DNA of 64,000 nucleotides from Cyclobacteriaceae bacterium (GTDB lineage: Bacteria > Bacteroidota > Bacteroidia > Cytophagales > Cyclobacteriaceae): assembly GCA_030584025.1 (NCBI GenBank), contig CP129487.1, positions 1,612,001 through 1,676,000 of the forward strand. Reading direction: 5' to 3'. Each line of letters starts with the position of its first letter. The first letter of the stretch is position 1. The translations under genes and the position numbers were made by a program. Below are positions 28,026 to 37,366 of this stretch, in pieces. The notes beneath the pieces are model-generated. The model saw only the letters and a list, made by a program, of their open reading frames with translations. It ran no database searches and had not been told where the DNA came from.

Positions 28026-29045
28026 TCACACTGAGGATCTTAGAATTAATGAAAATGGATTTTTTCTTTTCCTTTGAGTCCTGGTTTGAATCATATCGGC
28101 AATTTCAGCACCCATTCGTTCGAAGTCCGTACTTAACACAGATATGCCACCGGCCAAGATTTCTTTAAATGGAGAATCATTGTAGGCAATTATTCCTATG
28201 TTTCTACCTAGTGAAAGATTTTTAGAAGTTGCCTTTTTAACAATTTCAACTAGATCAGCCTCTTCAATTACGATGTAGAGCTCTTTTGATTTAATTTCAT
28301 GTCTTTGGGCGCTCCCAATGATATCAAAATCAAATTCATTCTTTCTACAAAAATTAATGAACCCATCACGTATTCCTGTGCAATAATAGTTTTCTGTAGG
28401 AAAAATTAGGATTAATTTCTTGTATCGTTTTATGCGAGCTATTCCTGTTAAAAGGGCTTGATAAATGTCTTGTTCAAAATCTTCATAGACACAACCATAT
28501 TCACCAGATATCCCATCTAAATCTTTGTTTATAAGTAATAACTTATCTTTCGATATTTTATTTATAGCGTCCTTAACACTATCTGTTTCGTCCTTCAGAT
28601 GGGGCATTATTACATAGAAATCATACTTTCCTAAATTTTCGATGATAATTTTTTCCAGTATTTTATTGTCGGAATTGTGGACGTGTAAATCAACAGTGGC
28701 TGTATCACCCAATTTTTTAATAAAGGAATTATATATAGCCTTTTTATGATCACTTAATTTATTGAAGGCAAGGAGTATTCGTTTCCCATCAGATCGTATA
28801 GTGCTAGTGACATAAAACCCTTTACCTTGAACTGCAGTTATTATACCCCGTTTCCTCAGGTTCTTATATGCCTTTTCAACGGTGTCTCTAGATAATAGCA
28901 ATTCTTCGCTTGTTTCATTGATAGATGGTATTTTGTCGCCAACTTTTACAAATCCTCCACCTATTTCAGATATAATGTAATCAGCTACTTGTTGGTACTT
29001 TGGAATTTTTGAGCTTTCATCAATTTCTACCAATCCCGATTTCAT
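28026..29045 (-). CDS. GntR-family regulator with LacI-type sugar-sensing domain (FucR-like)
   Basis: A 339-residue transcription factor. The N-terminal winged HTH (about 10-75: KIPKYQQVADYI, INETSEELLLSRDTVEKAY, GIITAVQGKGFYV) is GntR type. The remaining about 250 residues resemble periplasmic-binding-protein/LacI effector domains, an arrangement known for FucR-like regulators of Bacteroidetes sugar loci. It is divergent from susC and has an operator-like motif 44 bases upstream, so it probably regulates itself and the locus. The effector is probably L-fucose or a pathway intermediate (inference). Confidence 0.85.
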   Translation of the reverse strand: MKSGLVEIDESSKIPKYQQVADYIISEIGGGFVKVGDKIPSINETSEELLLSRDTVEKAYKNLRKRGIITAVQGKGFYVTSTIRSDGKRILLAFNKLSDHKKAIYNSFIKKLGDTATVDLHVHNSDNKILEKIIIENLGKYDFYVIMPHLKDETDSVKDAINKISKDKLLLINKDLDGISGEYGCVYEDFEQDIYQALLTGIARIKRYKKLILIFPTENYYCTGIRDGFINFCRKNEFDFDIIGSAQRHEIKSKELYIVIEEADLVEIVKKATSKNLSLGRNIGIIAYNDSPFKEILAGGISVLSTDFERMGAEIADMIQTRTQRKRKNPFSLILRSSV

Positions 29046-29089
29046 TTTATTGTTCGTTAAAATCTCAAATAGATTTAAATATCTAGGGT

Positions 29090-29109
29090 ACTGTCCTGCA
29101 CTGTCATGC
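29090..29109 (+). promoter_or_regulatory. Fucose-regulon operator-like site 3 (best tandem repeat)
   Basis: ACTGTCCTGC is followed directly by ACTGTCATGC, a nearly perfect 10-base direct repeat (9 of 10 identical). It lies 44 bases upstream of the GntR regulator start, in the divergent regulator/susC promoter region. Confidence 0.7.
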
Positions 29110-29199
29110 AGTTGAAAACTGTTATCAGAGTTTTCTAATGTACAAAATAATTATTAAACATACTACCAGATAGTCAAAGAAAACGTTTGTGCAATCGGA

Positions 29200-29219
29200 A
29201 CAGGAGTGTACAGGATGAT
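29200..29219 (-). promoter_or_regulatory. Fucose-regulon operator-like site 4
   Basis: The minus strand reads ATCATCCTGT then ACACTCCTGT. The site ends 77 bases before the susC start and points opposite to site 3, which matches the divergent genes. Confidence 0.65.
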
Positions 29220-29296
29220 AAGTAAAATAAGAATTATGAAATTCAAATTATGAATGAGTTACTGAATCATTAACCAATACTAACCTAATAATCCCT

Positions 29297-32200
29297 ATGC
29301 TTAAAAATCTACTAATCCTAAAATTGTGCTTAATCATGGCCAGTGGTTTTGCACAAACCCGTCAGATTACCGGCAAAGTCACATCCGGTTCAGATGGAAC
29401 TGACCTACCTGGAGTTTCCATTCTTATTAAAGGGAGTACTTCAGGCACAATTACAGATGTCTCTGGTAATTACTCAATCTCTGCTAGTCCTGAAGACATT
29501 CTACTTTTTAGTTTTATTGGTTTCGAATCCCAAGAAATGCGGGTAGGTTCTCAGTCAGTAATTAACATCTCAATGAAGCCAAGTGTAGCTACACTAGATG
29601 AGGTTATAATAACTGGCTATGCAGCACAGAGAAGCCAAGATATAACAGGAGCTATAGCCACTTTGTCTATGAAAGATGAACCTCCAGCTCCTGTGGCTAC
29701 AATTGGGCAAATGCTACAAGGTAAATTGGCAGGCGTACGTGTAACTCAAACCTCCGGAAGGCCAGGGGAGGCTATGAAATTTCAAATACGTGGAGCAGTT
29801 TCCCTTACTGCAGGATCTGACCCACTCTATGTAGTAGATGGAATGCCTATAACAGGTGATCTAAGTTTTTTGAATCCGAATGAGATTGAAAACATAACCG
29901 TTTTGAAAGATCCTGCTTCAGCCTCTTTATATGGTTCTCGATCTTCAAATGGAGTTGTATTAGTAACAACAAAAGCTGGTAAGGCCGGTAGATTACAAAT
30001 CGATTTTAACTCTTATTACGGTGTAGAAAGTGTACCCAAAAATAGGCGTTTGGATATGATGAATGCTCGTGAGTATGCTCAATTCCAGAAAGAAATCGCT
30101 GAAACAAATGGTAGACCGGTAAATCCTGCCTTTCAAAATCCTGAACAATATGGTGAAGGAACTGATTGGTTCGAAGAAATAACTAGGAGAGGTGCGGTTC
30201 AGAGTTACAATTTATCATTGGGAACTGGGACAGAGAAGATCAAAACATCGGCCAATTTTGGATATTTCAATCAAGAGGGCGTTATTGAAGGAACTGAGTT
30301 TGAAAGGTTCTCTCTTAGAATCAACACACGATTTCAGCCAACAGAAAAATTAGGTATAGGATTCAATATTGCTCCTAACTTCACTTTTAACACTAATTTT
30401 AATACAGATGGGTGGCCTTATGTAACCGAGAATCTCATATCCTCTGCGTTAATTACCACCCCGCTTGCCAGTCCATTTAATAGCGATGGTACACTTGCCT
30501 TAAGGGCAACCGATCCTGCTTCGTTTGGTAATCCAAACTGGCTAAGGGTTGCAAGGGAAAAGGTCTATGAGGATCGAGATTTTAGGTTGCTAACAAATGC
30601 ATTTGTGGAATACGAAATACTTGAAGGCCTTACAGCTAAATCCACTTTTAATATTCAAAATGGTAACAGAAACATATTTCAGTTCAATCCCTCAACAATT
30701 GGTGTTTTATTTATTCCACCTCCACGGATACCCTTTGGATCTGATAATAATAGACGGTTCACTAACTGGGTAAATGAGAATACAATTACTTATCAAAAAA
30801 AGATTGAAGACCATAGTTTTGACGCTTTAGTCGGATTTACATCTCAACGTTATCGACTTGATGGAACATTGGTAAGTGCATCTAATTACCCAGATGATAA
30901 AATACAAACCGTAAATGCCGCTGGTATTACTTTAGTAACAAGTGATATTCAAGAATGGACATTACTTTCATACTTGGCTCGCGTAAATTATACTTATAAA
31001 GATAAATACCTTTTTACGCTTTCAGCCAGACGAGATGGATCGTCAAGATTCGGTAAGAATAATAGATGGGGTAATTTTCCAGCGGCTTCTGTTGGTTGGA
31101 TAATTTCCAAAGAGGATTTTTGGAATTTTGAAGAAGTGTCATTCCTAAAGCTAAGAGCAAGCTATGGTATTACCGGAAATTTTGAAATTGGAAACTACTC
31201 CCACCTGACTACAGTCGGAAACGCCTTTTATCCTTTTGGAAATACTGTAAGTACAGGGAGGGCTCCAAATAATCTAGGTGATCAGTCATTAGGCTGGGAA
31301 AATAATAAGCAATTTAACTTAGGCTTGGATATTAACTTTCTTAACGACCGCTTCCAGTTTTCCTATAATTATTACATTAGAAACACAACAAATTTGCTTT
31401 TTAATGCACCGGTTCCTCTTTCATCAGGTTTTGGAAACATACAATCGAACATTGGCGAACTCAAGTTCTGGGGGCATGAATTCAATATATCAGGCACGAT
31501 CTTAAATACCAGTAAGTTTAAGTGGAATTCTAACCTCAACTTTTCTTTTGACAGAAATGAAACAATGTCTTTGGCAACGGCTGATGGTGTACTCCCAAGT
31601 GGATTACTTCTTTATCAATACAGAAGTCATATAACGCAAGTAGGACAACCTGTTGCTATGTTCTATGGTGCGATTCATGATGGCGTTTACGTTAATCAGG
31701 CAGATTTTGATAATTCTCCGAAACATGAAAGCTCTCAAGTGGGTACCGTTAAGTTCCGTGATTTAAACAATGATGGTATTATTTCATTTCCGGATGATAT
31801 GACTGCAATAGGTAGCCCTTGGCCCAAATTTACGTTTGGTATGACTAACAATTTCTCTTATGGTAATTTTGATCTTTCGTTCTCTATAGCAGGATCTTAC
31901 GGAAATAAGATTTTGGCTTTTCATGAAAATTGGACTACTAACCTAGATGGAGTATTTAATGTACTCTCTGAAGTAAAAAACCGTTGGAAATCTCCTGAAG
32001 ATCCCGGTGATGGAAAGTACGGAAGTGTTCAACAAGGCACAACATTTTTAGAGCGAGACAGATGGAATTCAAGATACTTGAAAGATGGAAGTTATCTTGC
32101 GTTTAAGAATATAACATTAGGCTACAACATTCCGCTTAATGATAATAGGGTTTTCAAACGCGCAAATGTTTATATCAGTTCACAGAATACATTCATCTTT

Positions 32201-32353
32201 ACAAGGTATCCTGGTCCTAATCCAGAGGTTAATACACAAACAAATGGTGCAACTGCAGCTAATCAAAGCAGTTTTGGAATTACTCCTGGTGTAGATGAAA
32301 ACTCATATCCGGTTCCGCGTACTATTAGTGTTGGCGTAAACTTAAGTTTCTAA
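29297..32353 (+). CDS. susC: SusC/RagA-type TonB-dependent outer membrane transporter
   Basis: A 1018-residue outer membrane receptor that imports oligosaccharides using TonB energy. After the signal peptide (about 1-19, ending GFAQ) comes a carboxypeptidase-regulatory-like domain (about 24-100: ITGKVTSGSDGTDLPGVSI). A TonB-box-like VIITGYAAQ, the plug with the SusC signature LYVVDGMPI and LKDPASASLYGSR, and a C-terminal 22-strand barrel follow. Length is typical. The susD gene starts 11 bases after the stop. It is the first gene of the rightward fucose operon; the ligand is probably a fucosylated glycan, judged from the neighbouring GH29 genes. Confidence 0.95.
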   Translation: MLKNLLILKLCLIMASGFAQTRQITGKVTSGSDGTDLPGVSILIKGSTSGTITDVSGNYSISASPEDILLFSFIGFESQEMRVGSQSVINISMKPSVATLDEVIITGYAAQRSQDITGAIATLSMKDEPPAPVATIGQMLQGKLAGVRVTQTSGRPGEAMKFQIRGAVSLTAGSDPLYVVDGMPITGDLSFLNPNEIENITVLKDPASASLYGSRSSNGVVLVTTKAGKAGRLQIDFNSYYGVESVPKNRRLDMMNAREYAQFQKEIAETNGRPVNPAFQNPEQYGEGTDWFEEITRRGAVQSYNLSLGTGTEKIKTSANFGYFNQEGVIEGTEFERFSLRINTRFQPTEKLGIGFNIAPNFTFNTNFNTDGWPYVTENLISSALITTPLASPFNSDGTLALRATDPASFGNPNWLRVAREKVYEDRDFRLLTNAFVEYEILEGLTAKSTFNIQNGNRNIFQFNPSTIGVLFIPPPRIPFGSDNNRRFTNWVNENTITYQKKIEDHSFDALVGFTSQRYRLDGTLVSASNYPDDKIQTVNAAGITLVTSDIQEWTLLSYLARVNYTYKDKYLFTLSARRDGSSRFGKNNRWGNFPAASVGWIISKEDFWNFEEVSFLKLRASYGITGNFEIGNYSHLTTVGNAFYPFGNTVSTGRAPNNLGDQSLGWENNKQFNLGLDINFLNDRFQFSYNYYIRNTTNLLFNAPVPLSSGFGNIQSNIGELKFWGHEFNISGTILNTSKFKWNSNLNFSFDRNETMSLATADGVLPSGLLLYQYRSHITQVGQPVAMFYGAIHDGVYVNQADFDNSPKHESSQVGTVKFRDLNNDGIISFPDDMTAIGSPWPKFTFGMTNNFSYGNFDLSFSIAGSYGNKILAFHENWTTNLDGVFNVLSEVKNRWKSPEDPGDGKYGSVQQGTTFLERDRWNSRYLKDGSYLAFKNITLGYNIPLNDNRVFKRANVYISSQNTFIFTRYPGPNPEVNTQTNGATAANQSSFGITPGVDENSYPVPRTISVGVNLSF

Positions 32354-32364
32354 AATATACAGTT

Positions 32365-33879
32365 ATGAAAAAGTACATTTATATTAGTATATTATTTATT
32401 GCAATTTCTTCTTGTGATGATTTTCTTGAAGTTGCACCTGAGACTATTTTGACTCAAGAGAATTTTTATAAAAATCAGAACGACTTTGAACAAGCAGTTA
32501 CGGGTATCTATGCCCCATTGCAACCGCTTTACCAGTTACAATGGCAGCTAAATGAATTACGCTCTGATAATACATACTTTATCTATAATGTTGGTAATAG
32601 GGGGGGTAAACCTACTGAAGATTTAGCGACATTCACTGTTGAAACAAATAATGCTACTCTTCAAAGTAACTGGCAATACAACTATCAAATAATATCAAGA
32701 GCTAATCTTGTACTCGCACAAATTGATAACGTTGATTTTGAGAATTCTGTTAAACAAAATTTAAAAGGTCAAGCATTATTTCTTCGCGCTTTGGCGTATT
32801 TTGATCTTGTTAAAAATTTCGGTGGCGTTCCTATTTTCACTGCTCCACCAACATCGTATGATGAAACATTTAAGCTTCGAGCTACAAAACAACAGGTTTA
32901 TGATCAAATTATTTTAGATGCACTTGCGGCAATTGATCTGCTTCCAGATAGAACTACTCAAACAACAGGACGAGCTACTTCAGGAGCGGCACGTGTTTTA
33001 CTTGCAGATATATACCTTAACCTTGAACGTTGGAATGATGCTGAAGTAATCCTTACACCTGTCTTGTCAATGGGGTATTCACTTCTTGGTGATTATGCAG
33101 ATATATTTAAACCTGCAAATAAAGGAAATTCTGAAATTATCTTTGAAATTTGGTATGTTACAGGTACCTCTCAACCTCTTTTTAGTACTTTCCCTTACTC
33201 ATTTATTCCACAGACGCCAGATCCTGCAGTAATTACAGGTGTTAGCCCAGCAACACCAAATGGTGGCGGATCAAATAACATTCCAACTCCAGATTTAATA
33301 GCCTCTTATGAAGATCAAGTGGAGGATGAAAGATTTGGAGCAAGTATCGCATTTTACACTGGACCGGGTTCTATGGTGGGCATACCTAATTATACAAATC
33401 AACCATACATAAGGAAGTATCTTCATCCACATGCTGTATATAATCAAACTGACCAAAATTGGCCTGTATATCGTTATGCTGAAGTTCTCTTAATGATGTC
33501 AGAAGCTTTAAATGAACAAAATAAGTCTGCGGAAGCACTTACTTACATAAATCAGGTGAGAGATAGAGCAGGTTTAACTACTGATATAACTACTACTGTC
33601 CAAGGGGAGCTGCGAAATGCAATTATTAATGAGCGCAGAATTGAATTAGCCTTTGAGAATAAAAGGTGGAATGACCTGGTACGTAAGAATATCGCAATTT
33701 CTGTGATGACTACATTTGGAACAAGTGTAAAGAATAACCCTGAGGTATATTACTATGCCCCAGGAAACGCTCCTCCACCAAATTCATTCAATGTCACTAG
33801 TGACTTTTTGTTATATCCAATTCCGATTAATGAAATAATTGTCAACCCTCAATTACAGCAGAATCCAGGTTATAACTAA
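32365..33879 (+). CDS. susD: SusD/RagB-family surface glycan-binding lipoprotein
   Basis: A 504-residue lipoprotein: the signal peptide ends in a lipobox (ISSCDD), so it is probably anchored at the cell surface. TPR-like helical repeats and the C-terminal RagB region follow. Typical patterns are QALFLRALAYFDLVKNFGGVP, YRYAEVLLMMSEALNE and INERRIELAFENKRWNDLVR. It forms the lid of the SusC transporter and binds the glycan. The gene lies 11 bases after susC. A hairpin follows its stop codon. Confidence 0.95.
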   Translation: MKKYIYISILFIAISSCDDFLEVAPETILTQENFYKNQNDFEQAVTGIYAPLQPLYQLQWQLNELRSDNTYFIYNVGNRGGKPTEDLATFTVETNNATLQSNWQYNYQIISRANLVLAQIDNVDFENSVKQNLKGQALFLRALAYFDLVKNFGGVPIFTAPPTSYDETFKLRATKQQVYDQIILDALAAIDLLPDRTTQTTGRATSGAARVLLADIYLNLERWNDAEVILTPVLSMGYSLLGDYADIFKPANKGNSEIIFEIWYVTGTSQPLFSTFPYSFIPQTPDPAVITGVSPATPNGGGSNNIPTPDLIASYEDQVEDERFGASIAFYTGPGSMVGIPNYTNQPYIRKYLHPHAVYNQTDQNWPVYRYAEVLLMMSEALNEQNKSAEALTYINQVRDRAGLTTDITTTVQGELRNAIINERRIELAFENKRWNDLVRKNIAISVMTTFGTSVKNNPEVYYYAPGNAPPPNSFNVTSDFLLYPIPINEIIVNPQLQQNPGYN

Positions 33880-33888
33880 TTAGGTGAA

Positions 33889-33922
33889 GATGACTTCTTA
33901 TTCGAAGTAATAGGAAGTCATC
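33889..33922 (+). other. Long stem-loop between susD and the DUF5916 gene
   Basis: Arms of 14 bases (GATGACTTCTTATT and AATAGGAAGTCATC, one G-U-type mismatch) enclose a 6-base loop. It begins 10 bases after the susD stop. The T-run needed for a standard intrinsic terminator is absent, so it may be an mRNA-stabilising or processing structure that sets susCD apart from downstream genes. Confidence 0.6.
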
Positions 33923-33997
33923 ACACTTCTTGAATATCTAGTATCTCTTTATTCAATAAAGTCAGATAAAACTTTATTTCTAATTCTCCTGTTCTAA

Positions 33998-36214
33998 ATG
34001 TTCTGTCATATATACTATTGGGTACTCCTTTTTTTTTGGATATCTATTACAATGAGTTATGCTCAAGGAGTTGAGAAGAAAATACTGACAATTGAAAGAA
34101 CTGATACTTCGATTATACTTGATGGCAATCTTGATGATGAAGCTTGGAAAATTTCAAAAGTATATAGTGGATTTAAGCAGTATTTTCCGTATGATACGTC
34201 CTATGCTGTAAATGATACTGAAATTAGGCTGAGTTACGATAAAGATTTCGTTTACCTATCGGCAAAAGTATACGAGGTAATAACAGGTAATTATGTTTCT
34301 GTCTCTTTAAGGCGAGATTTTACCGATGAGTCAACTGATGGTATTGGATTAGTATTAGATACATTTAAAGATGGAACTAATGGATTTTTTTTCGGCATTA
34401 CGCCTTATGGTGTTCAGAGAGAAGGATTAATTTCAAATGGCGGTGTACAAGTTTCTGATATAGATTTTTCCTGGGATAATAAATGGTTTTCTTATGTTAA
34501 AATATACGATGCATTTTGGGTGGCGGAAATTGCAATACCATTTAAGACTCTCCGGTTCAACGAAGGGGCTTCTATTTGGGGAATAAATGTATTTAGGGTA
34601 GACTCAAAACTGAATGAGCGCTCTACTTTAACGCCAGTACCTCGACAATTTCAACTTTCTAATTTAGCATTTTTGAGTAGCTTAACTTGGGATAAACCCC
34701 TAAGAAAGACCAGTAACAATATATCCGTAATTCCATACATTGCAGCTAACTCCTCTAAAGCTTACTTAGCCGAAAGCAATCTTGAATCGGATGTCTCTCT
34801 TGGGGGAGACATAAAAATCGCTGTCAGTCCCTCCTTAAATTTGGACTTAACAATTAATCCAGACTTTTCACAGGTAGAAGTTGATCAGCAACAAACTAAT
34901 TTAGATCGATTTGAACTTTTCTTTCCAGAAAGGAGACAATTTTTTCTGGAAAATGCAGATTTGTTTTCAAGCTTCGGACTATCTAATGCTCGTCCTTTCT
35001 TCTCCAGACGCATTGGAGTTGCCATTGATTCTGCAAGCGGTCAGAATATTCAAAATCAAATAATTGCAGGTGCAAGATTGAGTGGTAAAATTGACAAAAA
35101 TTGGCGAATTGGTATTATGAGTATGCAAACAGCTAAGGACAATTTGCTTAATATTCCATCGCTAAATTATAGTGTAGCAGTAGTACAGCGTAAATTGTTC
35201 ACAAGATCAAATATCAGTGCTATTTATGTTAATAAGAGCAACTTTGAGAATTTGCCCATTGACGTTTATAATCCAGCGTTAGGTAATTTCAGTAGATTAA
35301 TTGGTCTGGATTATAATCTGGCGTCTCCCGATGGAAAATGGATCGGAAAAGCATACTATCATCATTCATTTAATAAATTAAATAACTCCAATCCTATATC
35401 TCATGGAGCAACATTACTATTTAATACACTCAAGTTCAATGCATCATGGACTCATCAGTTCGTTGGAGAAGATTTTGAAACAAGTGTGGGGTTCCTTCCT
35501 AGAAATGACTTTAAGCGGATTAATCCGGTTTTAGGTTATAATATATTTCCTAAATCAAATTGGATAAATCAACACGTTTTACAACTTTCAAATAATTTTC
35601 TGTGGAATAACACATGGGGTATTACTGATTACAATTTTTCTACATCATGGACAACAGTATTTCAATCGACTGCACGGTATAATTTTTCAATCCTCAGCAA
35701 TTATGTGAAGTTATTTACTCCTTTCAATCCTACAGGGAATCAAGAACAGTTATTCCAACCTGGTGAAAGCTTTTCGCAAACCGGATTCTTATCATCTTTT
35801 CAATCAGATACCCGTAAAAAGTTTAATTATTTTTTACAAGTAATAAGTGGTGGATTTTACAATGGTAATCTAAAACAACTCTCTGGGAGCATCAGTTATC
35901 GCTTTAAACAATACGCAGCCTTCTCATTGACTTATAATATTAATAAGATTGATTTAGCTGAGGGTTATGATGATGCAAATTTAGTCTTACTTGGTCAACG
36001 TGTTGATGTTACCTTTACAAAAAGTCTGTTCTGGACCACTTTTACCCAATACAATAGCCAATTTAGAAATTTGAATATTAATTCACGATTACAGTGGAGA
36101 TTTAAGCCTGCTTCTGATTTCTTTCTCGTATATACTGAAAATTATTTTCCTGAGAATTTGAAGGTTAAAAATCGTGCTATTGTAGCTAAATTGACATACT
36201 GGATTAATTTTTAA
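33998..36214 (+). CDS. DUF5916 outer-membrane-like protein with CBM9-like N-terminus
   Basis: A 738-residue exported protein (signal peptide about 1-22, ending SYAQ). Residues about 27-200 resemble the carbohydrate-binding family 9-like domain found in cytochrome/xylanase-associated proteins (ILDGNLDDEAWKIS, LSYDKDFVYLSAKVYE). The rest matches DUF5916, rich in aromatic beta strands and ending in an aromatic residue (YWINF), as outer-membrane barrels do. Relatives often accompany SusCD loci, but the function is unproven. It lies 118 bases after susD. Confidence 0.75.
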   Translation: MFCHIYYWVLLFFWISITMSYAQGVEKKILTIERTDTSIILDGNLDDEAWKISKVYSGFKQYFPYDTSYAVNDTEIRLSYDKDFVYLSAKVYEVITGNYVSVSLRRDFTDESTDGIGLVLDTFKDGTNGFFFGITPYGVQREGLISNGGVQVSDIDFSWDNKWFSYVKIYDAFWVAEIAIPFKTLRFNEGASIWGINVFRVDSKLNERSTLTPVPRQFQLSNLAFLSSLTWDKPLRKTSNNISVIPYIAANSSKAYLAESNLESDVSLGGDIKIAVSPSLNLDLTINPDFSQVEVDQQQTNLDRFELFFPERRQFFLENADLFSSFGLSNARPFFSRRIGVAIDSASGQNIQNQIIAGARLSGKIDKNWRIGIMSMQTAKDNLLNIPSLNYSVAVVQRKLFTRSNISAIYVNKSNFENLPIDVYNPALGNFSRLIGLDYNLASPDGKWIGKAYYHHSFNKLNNSNPISHGATLLFNTLKFNASWTHQFVGEDFETSVGFLPRNDFKRINPVLGYNIFPKSNWINQHVLQLSNNFLWNNTWGITDYNFSTSWTTVFQSTARYNFSILSNYVKLFTPFNPTGNQEQLFQPGESFSQTGFLSSFQSDTRKKFNYFLQVISGGFYNGNLKQLSGSISYRFKQYAAFSLTYNINKIDLAEGYDDANLVLLGQRVDVTFTKSLFWTTFTQYNSQFRNLNINSRLQWRFKPASDFFLVYTENYFPENLKVKNRAIVAKLTYWINF

Positions 36215-36224
36215 GGCTATTTGA

Positions 36225-36244
36225 AACAGACAGTACAGGATGAT
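36225..36244 (-). promoter_or_regulatory. Fucose-regulon operator-like site 5
   Basis: The minus strand reads ATCATCCTGT then ACTGTCTGTT. The site lies 49 bases upstream of the DUF4432 gene and just after the DUF5916 stop. Its ACAGGATGAT sense half is identical to that of site 4. Confidence 0.65.
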
Positions 36245-36293
36245 AATTTAGCTCGCACCTCATTACTTGTAGACATTAAACATATCATTTGAA

Positions 36294-37328
36294 ATGGTTA
36301 TCGACAATAAAAGCTGGCTTAATAAGATTTCCAATCACAATCAATTAGGAGGAATTGAGACATCCGTTATTGATAATGGATGCGGCAGTGGTACAAGGAT
36401 AGCTTGGATAAATACAGGTTCAGGTCTAAGGTATAAAGTAGTTCTTGACAGAGGGTTAGATATTGCAGATGCTTTTTTTAATAGATTTAGTTTAGCATGG
36501 CTGAGTCATACAGGAGTAACTGCACCACAGCTTTATTCAACTCATGGATTTGATTGGTTGAAGTCATTTAGTGGTGGATTGGTTACAACATGTGGCTTAA
36601 CACATATAGGTGCACCTGAGTATGATCAGAATGGTGATAGGGGACTTCATGATAGGATAAGCAATATATCAGCTCAAGTTGATTCGATTGTACAACCTGA
36701 CCTAATTAGAAATCAATTTGAGATGAGTATATCTGGTACGATGATACAGTCACAAGTACTTGGCCCTAGTCTTGAGCTAAAGAGAAAAATATCAAGCACT
36801 CTTGGTCTATCACAAATCCGTATAGAAGACAAAGTAACTAATATTGGCAACGAACCCGCTCCTTTAATGCTTTTATATCATATAAACCTTGGTTGGCCAC
36901 TTGTTGATGAAGGAGCAAGAATATTTTGGGAAGGGAATTGGACAGCAAGAGAAAATGAAAGCAAAGCATTAATCTTTAAAAATGGTAATGACTTCAAAAA
37001 GTGTAGAACTCCTTTGGAAAGCCACAATGGAAATGGAGAGGAAGCAGCATTTATTGATATAAATGAAAATAGTGATGGAATATGTGAATGTGGAATTTCT
37101 AATCAGTCGATTAAGCTTGAAATATTTATTCGGTTTAAAAAGCACCAACTGCCATGGCTAACAAATTGGCAGCATTGGGGACGGAACGAATACGTAACAG
37201 CATTAGAACCCTGTACACATCCGCCAATTGGACAAGCAAAGGCAAGAGATGAAGGCACTCTAATAAATTTGCTTCCCTCGGAAACCTTGCAGTTTGAAAT
37301 TGAAATTGAAATAAGAGAAATTAGTTAG
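36294..37328 (+). CDS. DUF4432-family aldose-1-epimerase-like protein
   Basis: A 344-residue cytoplasmic protein of the galactose-mutarotase-like beta-sandwich fold (DUF4432). Landmark segments are YKVVLDRGLDIADAFF, LVTTCGLTHIGAPE, LHDRISNI, MLLYHINLGWPLVDEGA and ALEPCTHPPIGQ. It probably interconverts anomers of L-fucose or another sugar for the isomerase step. It has an operator-like site 49 bases upstream. It is followed at 38 bases by the cupin isomerase-like gene, so the two may form a transcript of their own within the locus. Confidence 0.8.
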   Translation: MVIDNKSWLNKISNHNQLGGIETSVIDNGCGSGTRIAWINTGSGLRYKVVLDRGLDIADAFFNRFSLAWLSHTGVTAPQLYSTHGFDWLKSFSGGLVTTCGLTHIGAPEYDQNGDRGLHDRISNISAQVDSIVQPDLIRNQFEMSISGTMIQSQVLGPSLELKRKISSTLGLSQIRIEDKVTNIGNEPAPLMLLYHINLGWPLVDEGARIFWEGNWTARENESKALIFKNGNDFKKCRTPLESHNGNGEEAAFIDINENSDGICECGISNQSIKLEIFIRFKKHQLPWLTNWQHWGRNEYVTALEPCTHPPIGQAKARDEGTLINLLPSETLQFEIEIEIREIS

Positions 37329-37366
37329 GTATTTTCTGAACGTAAAATAAATGAAATCTTTTGTAT

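Noticed and set aside
33940..33997. Possible seventh operator upstream of the DUF5916 gene (CCTGT ... CTGTC)
   Set aside because: The half-sites do not abut at 10-base spacing and the ACAGGA core is missing.
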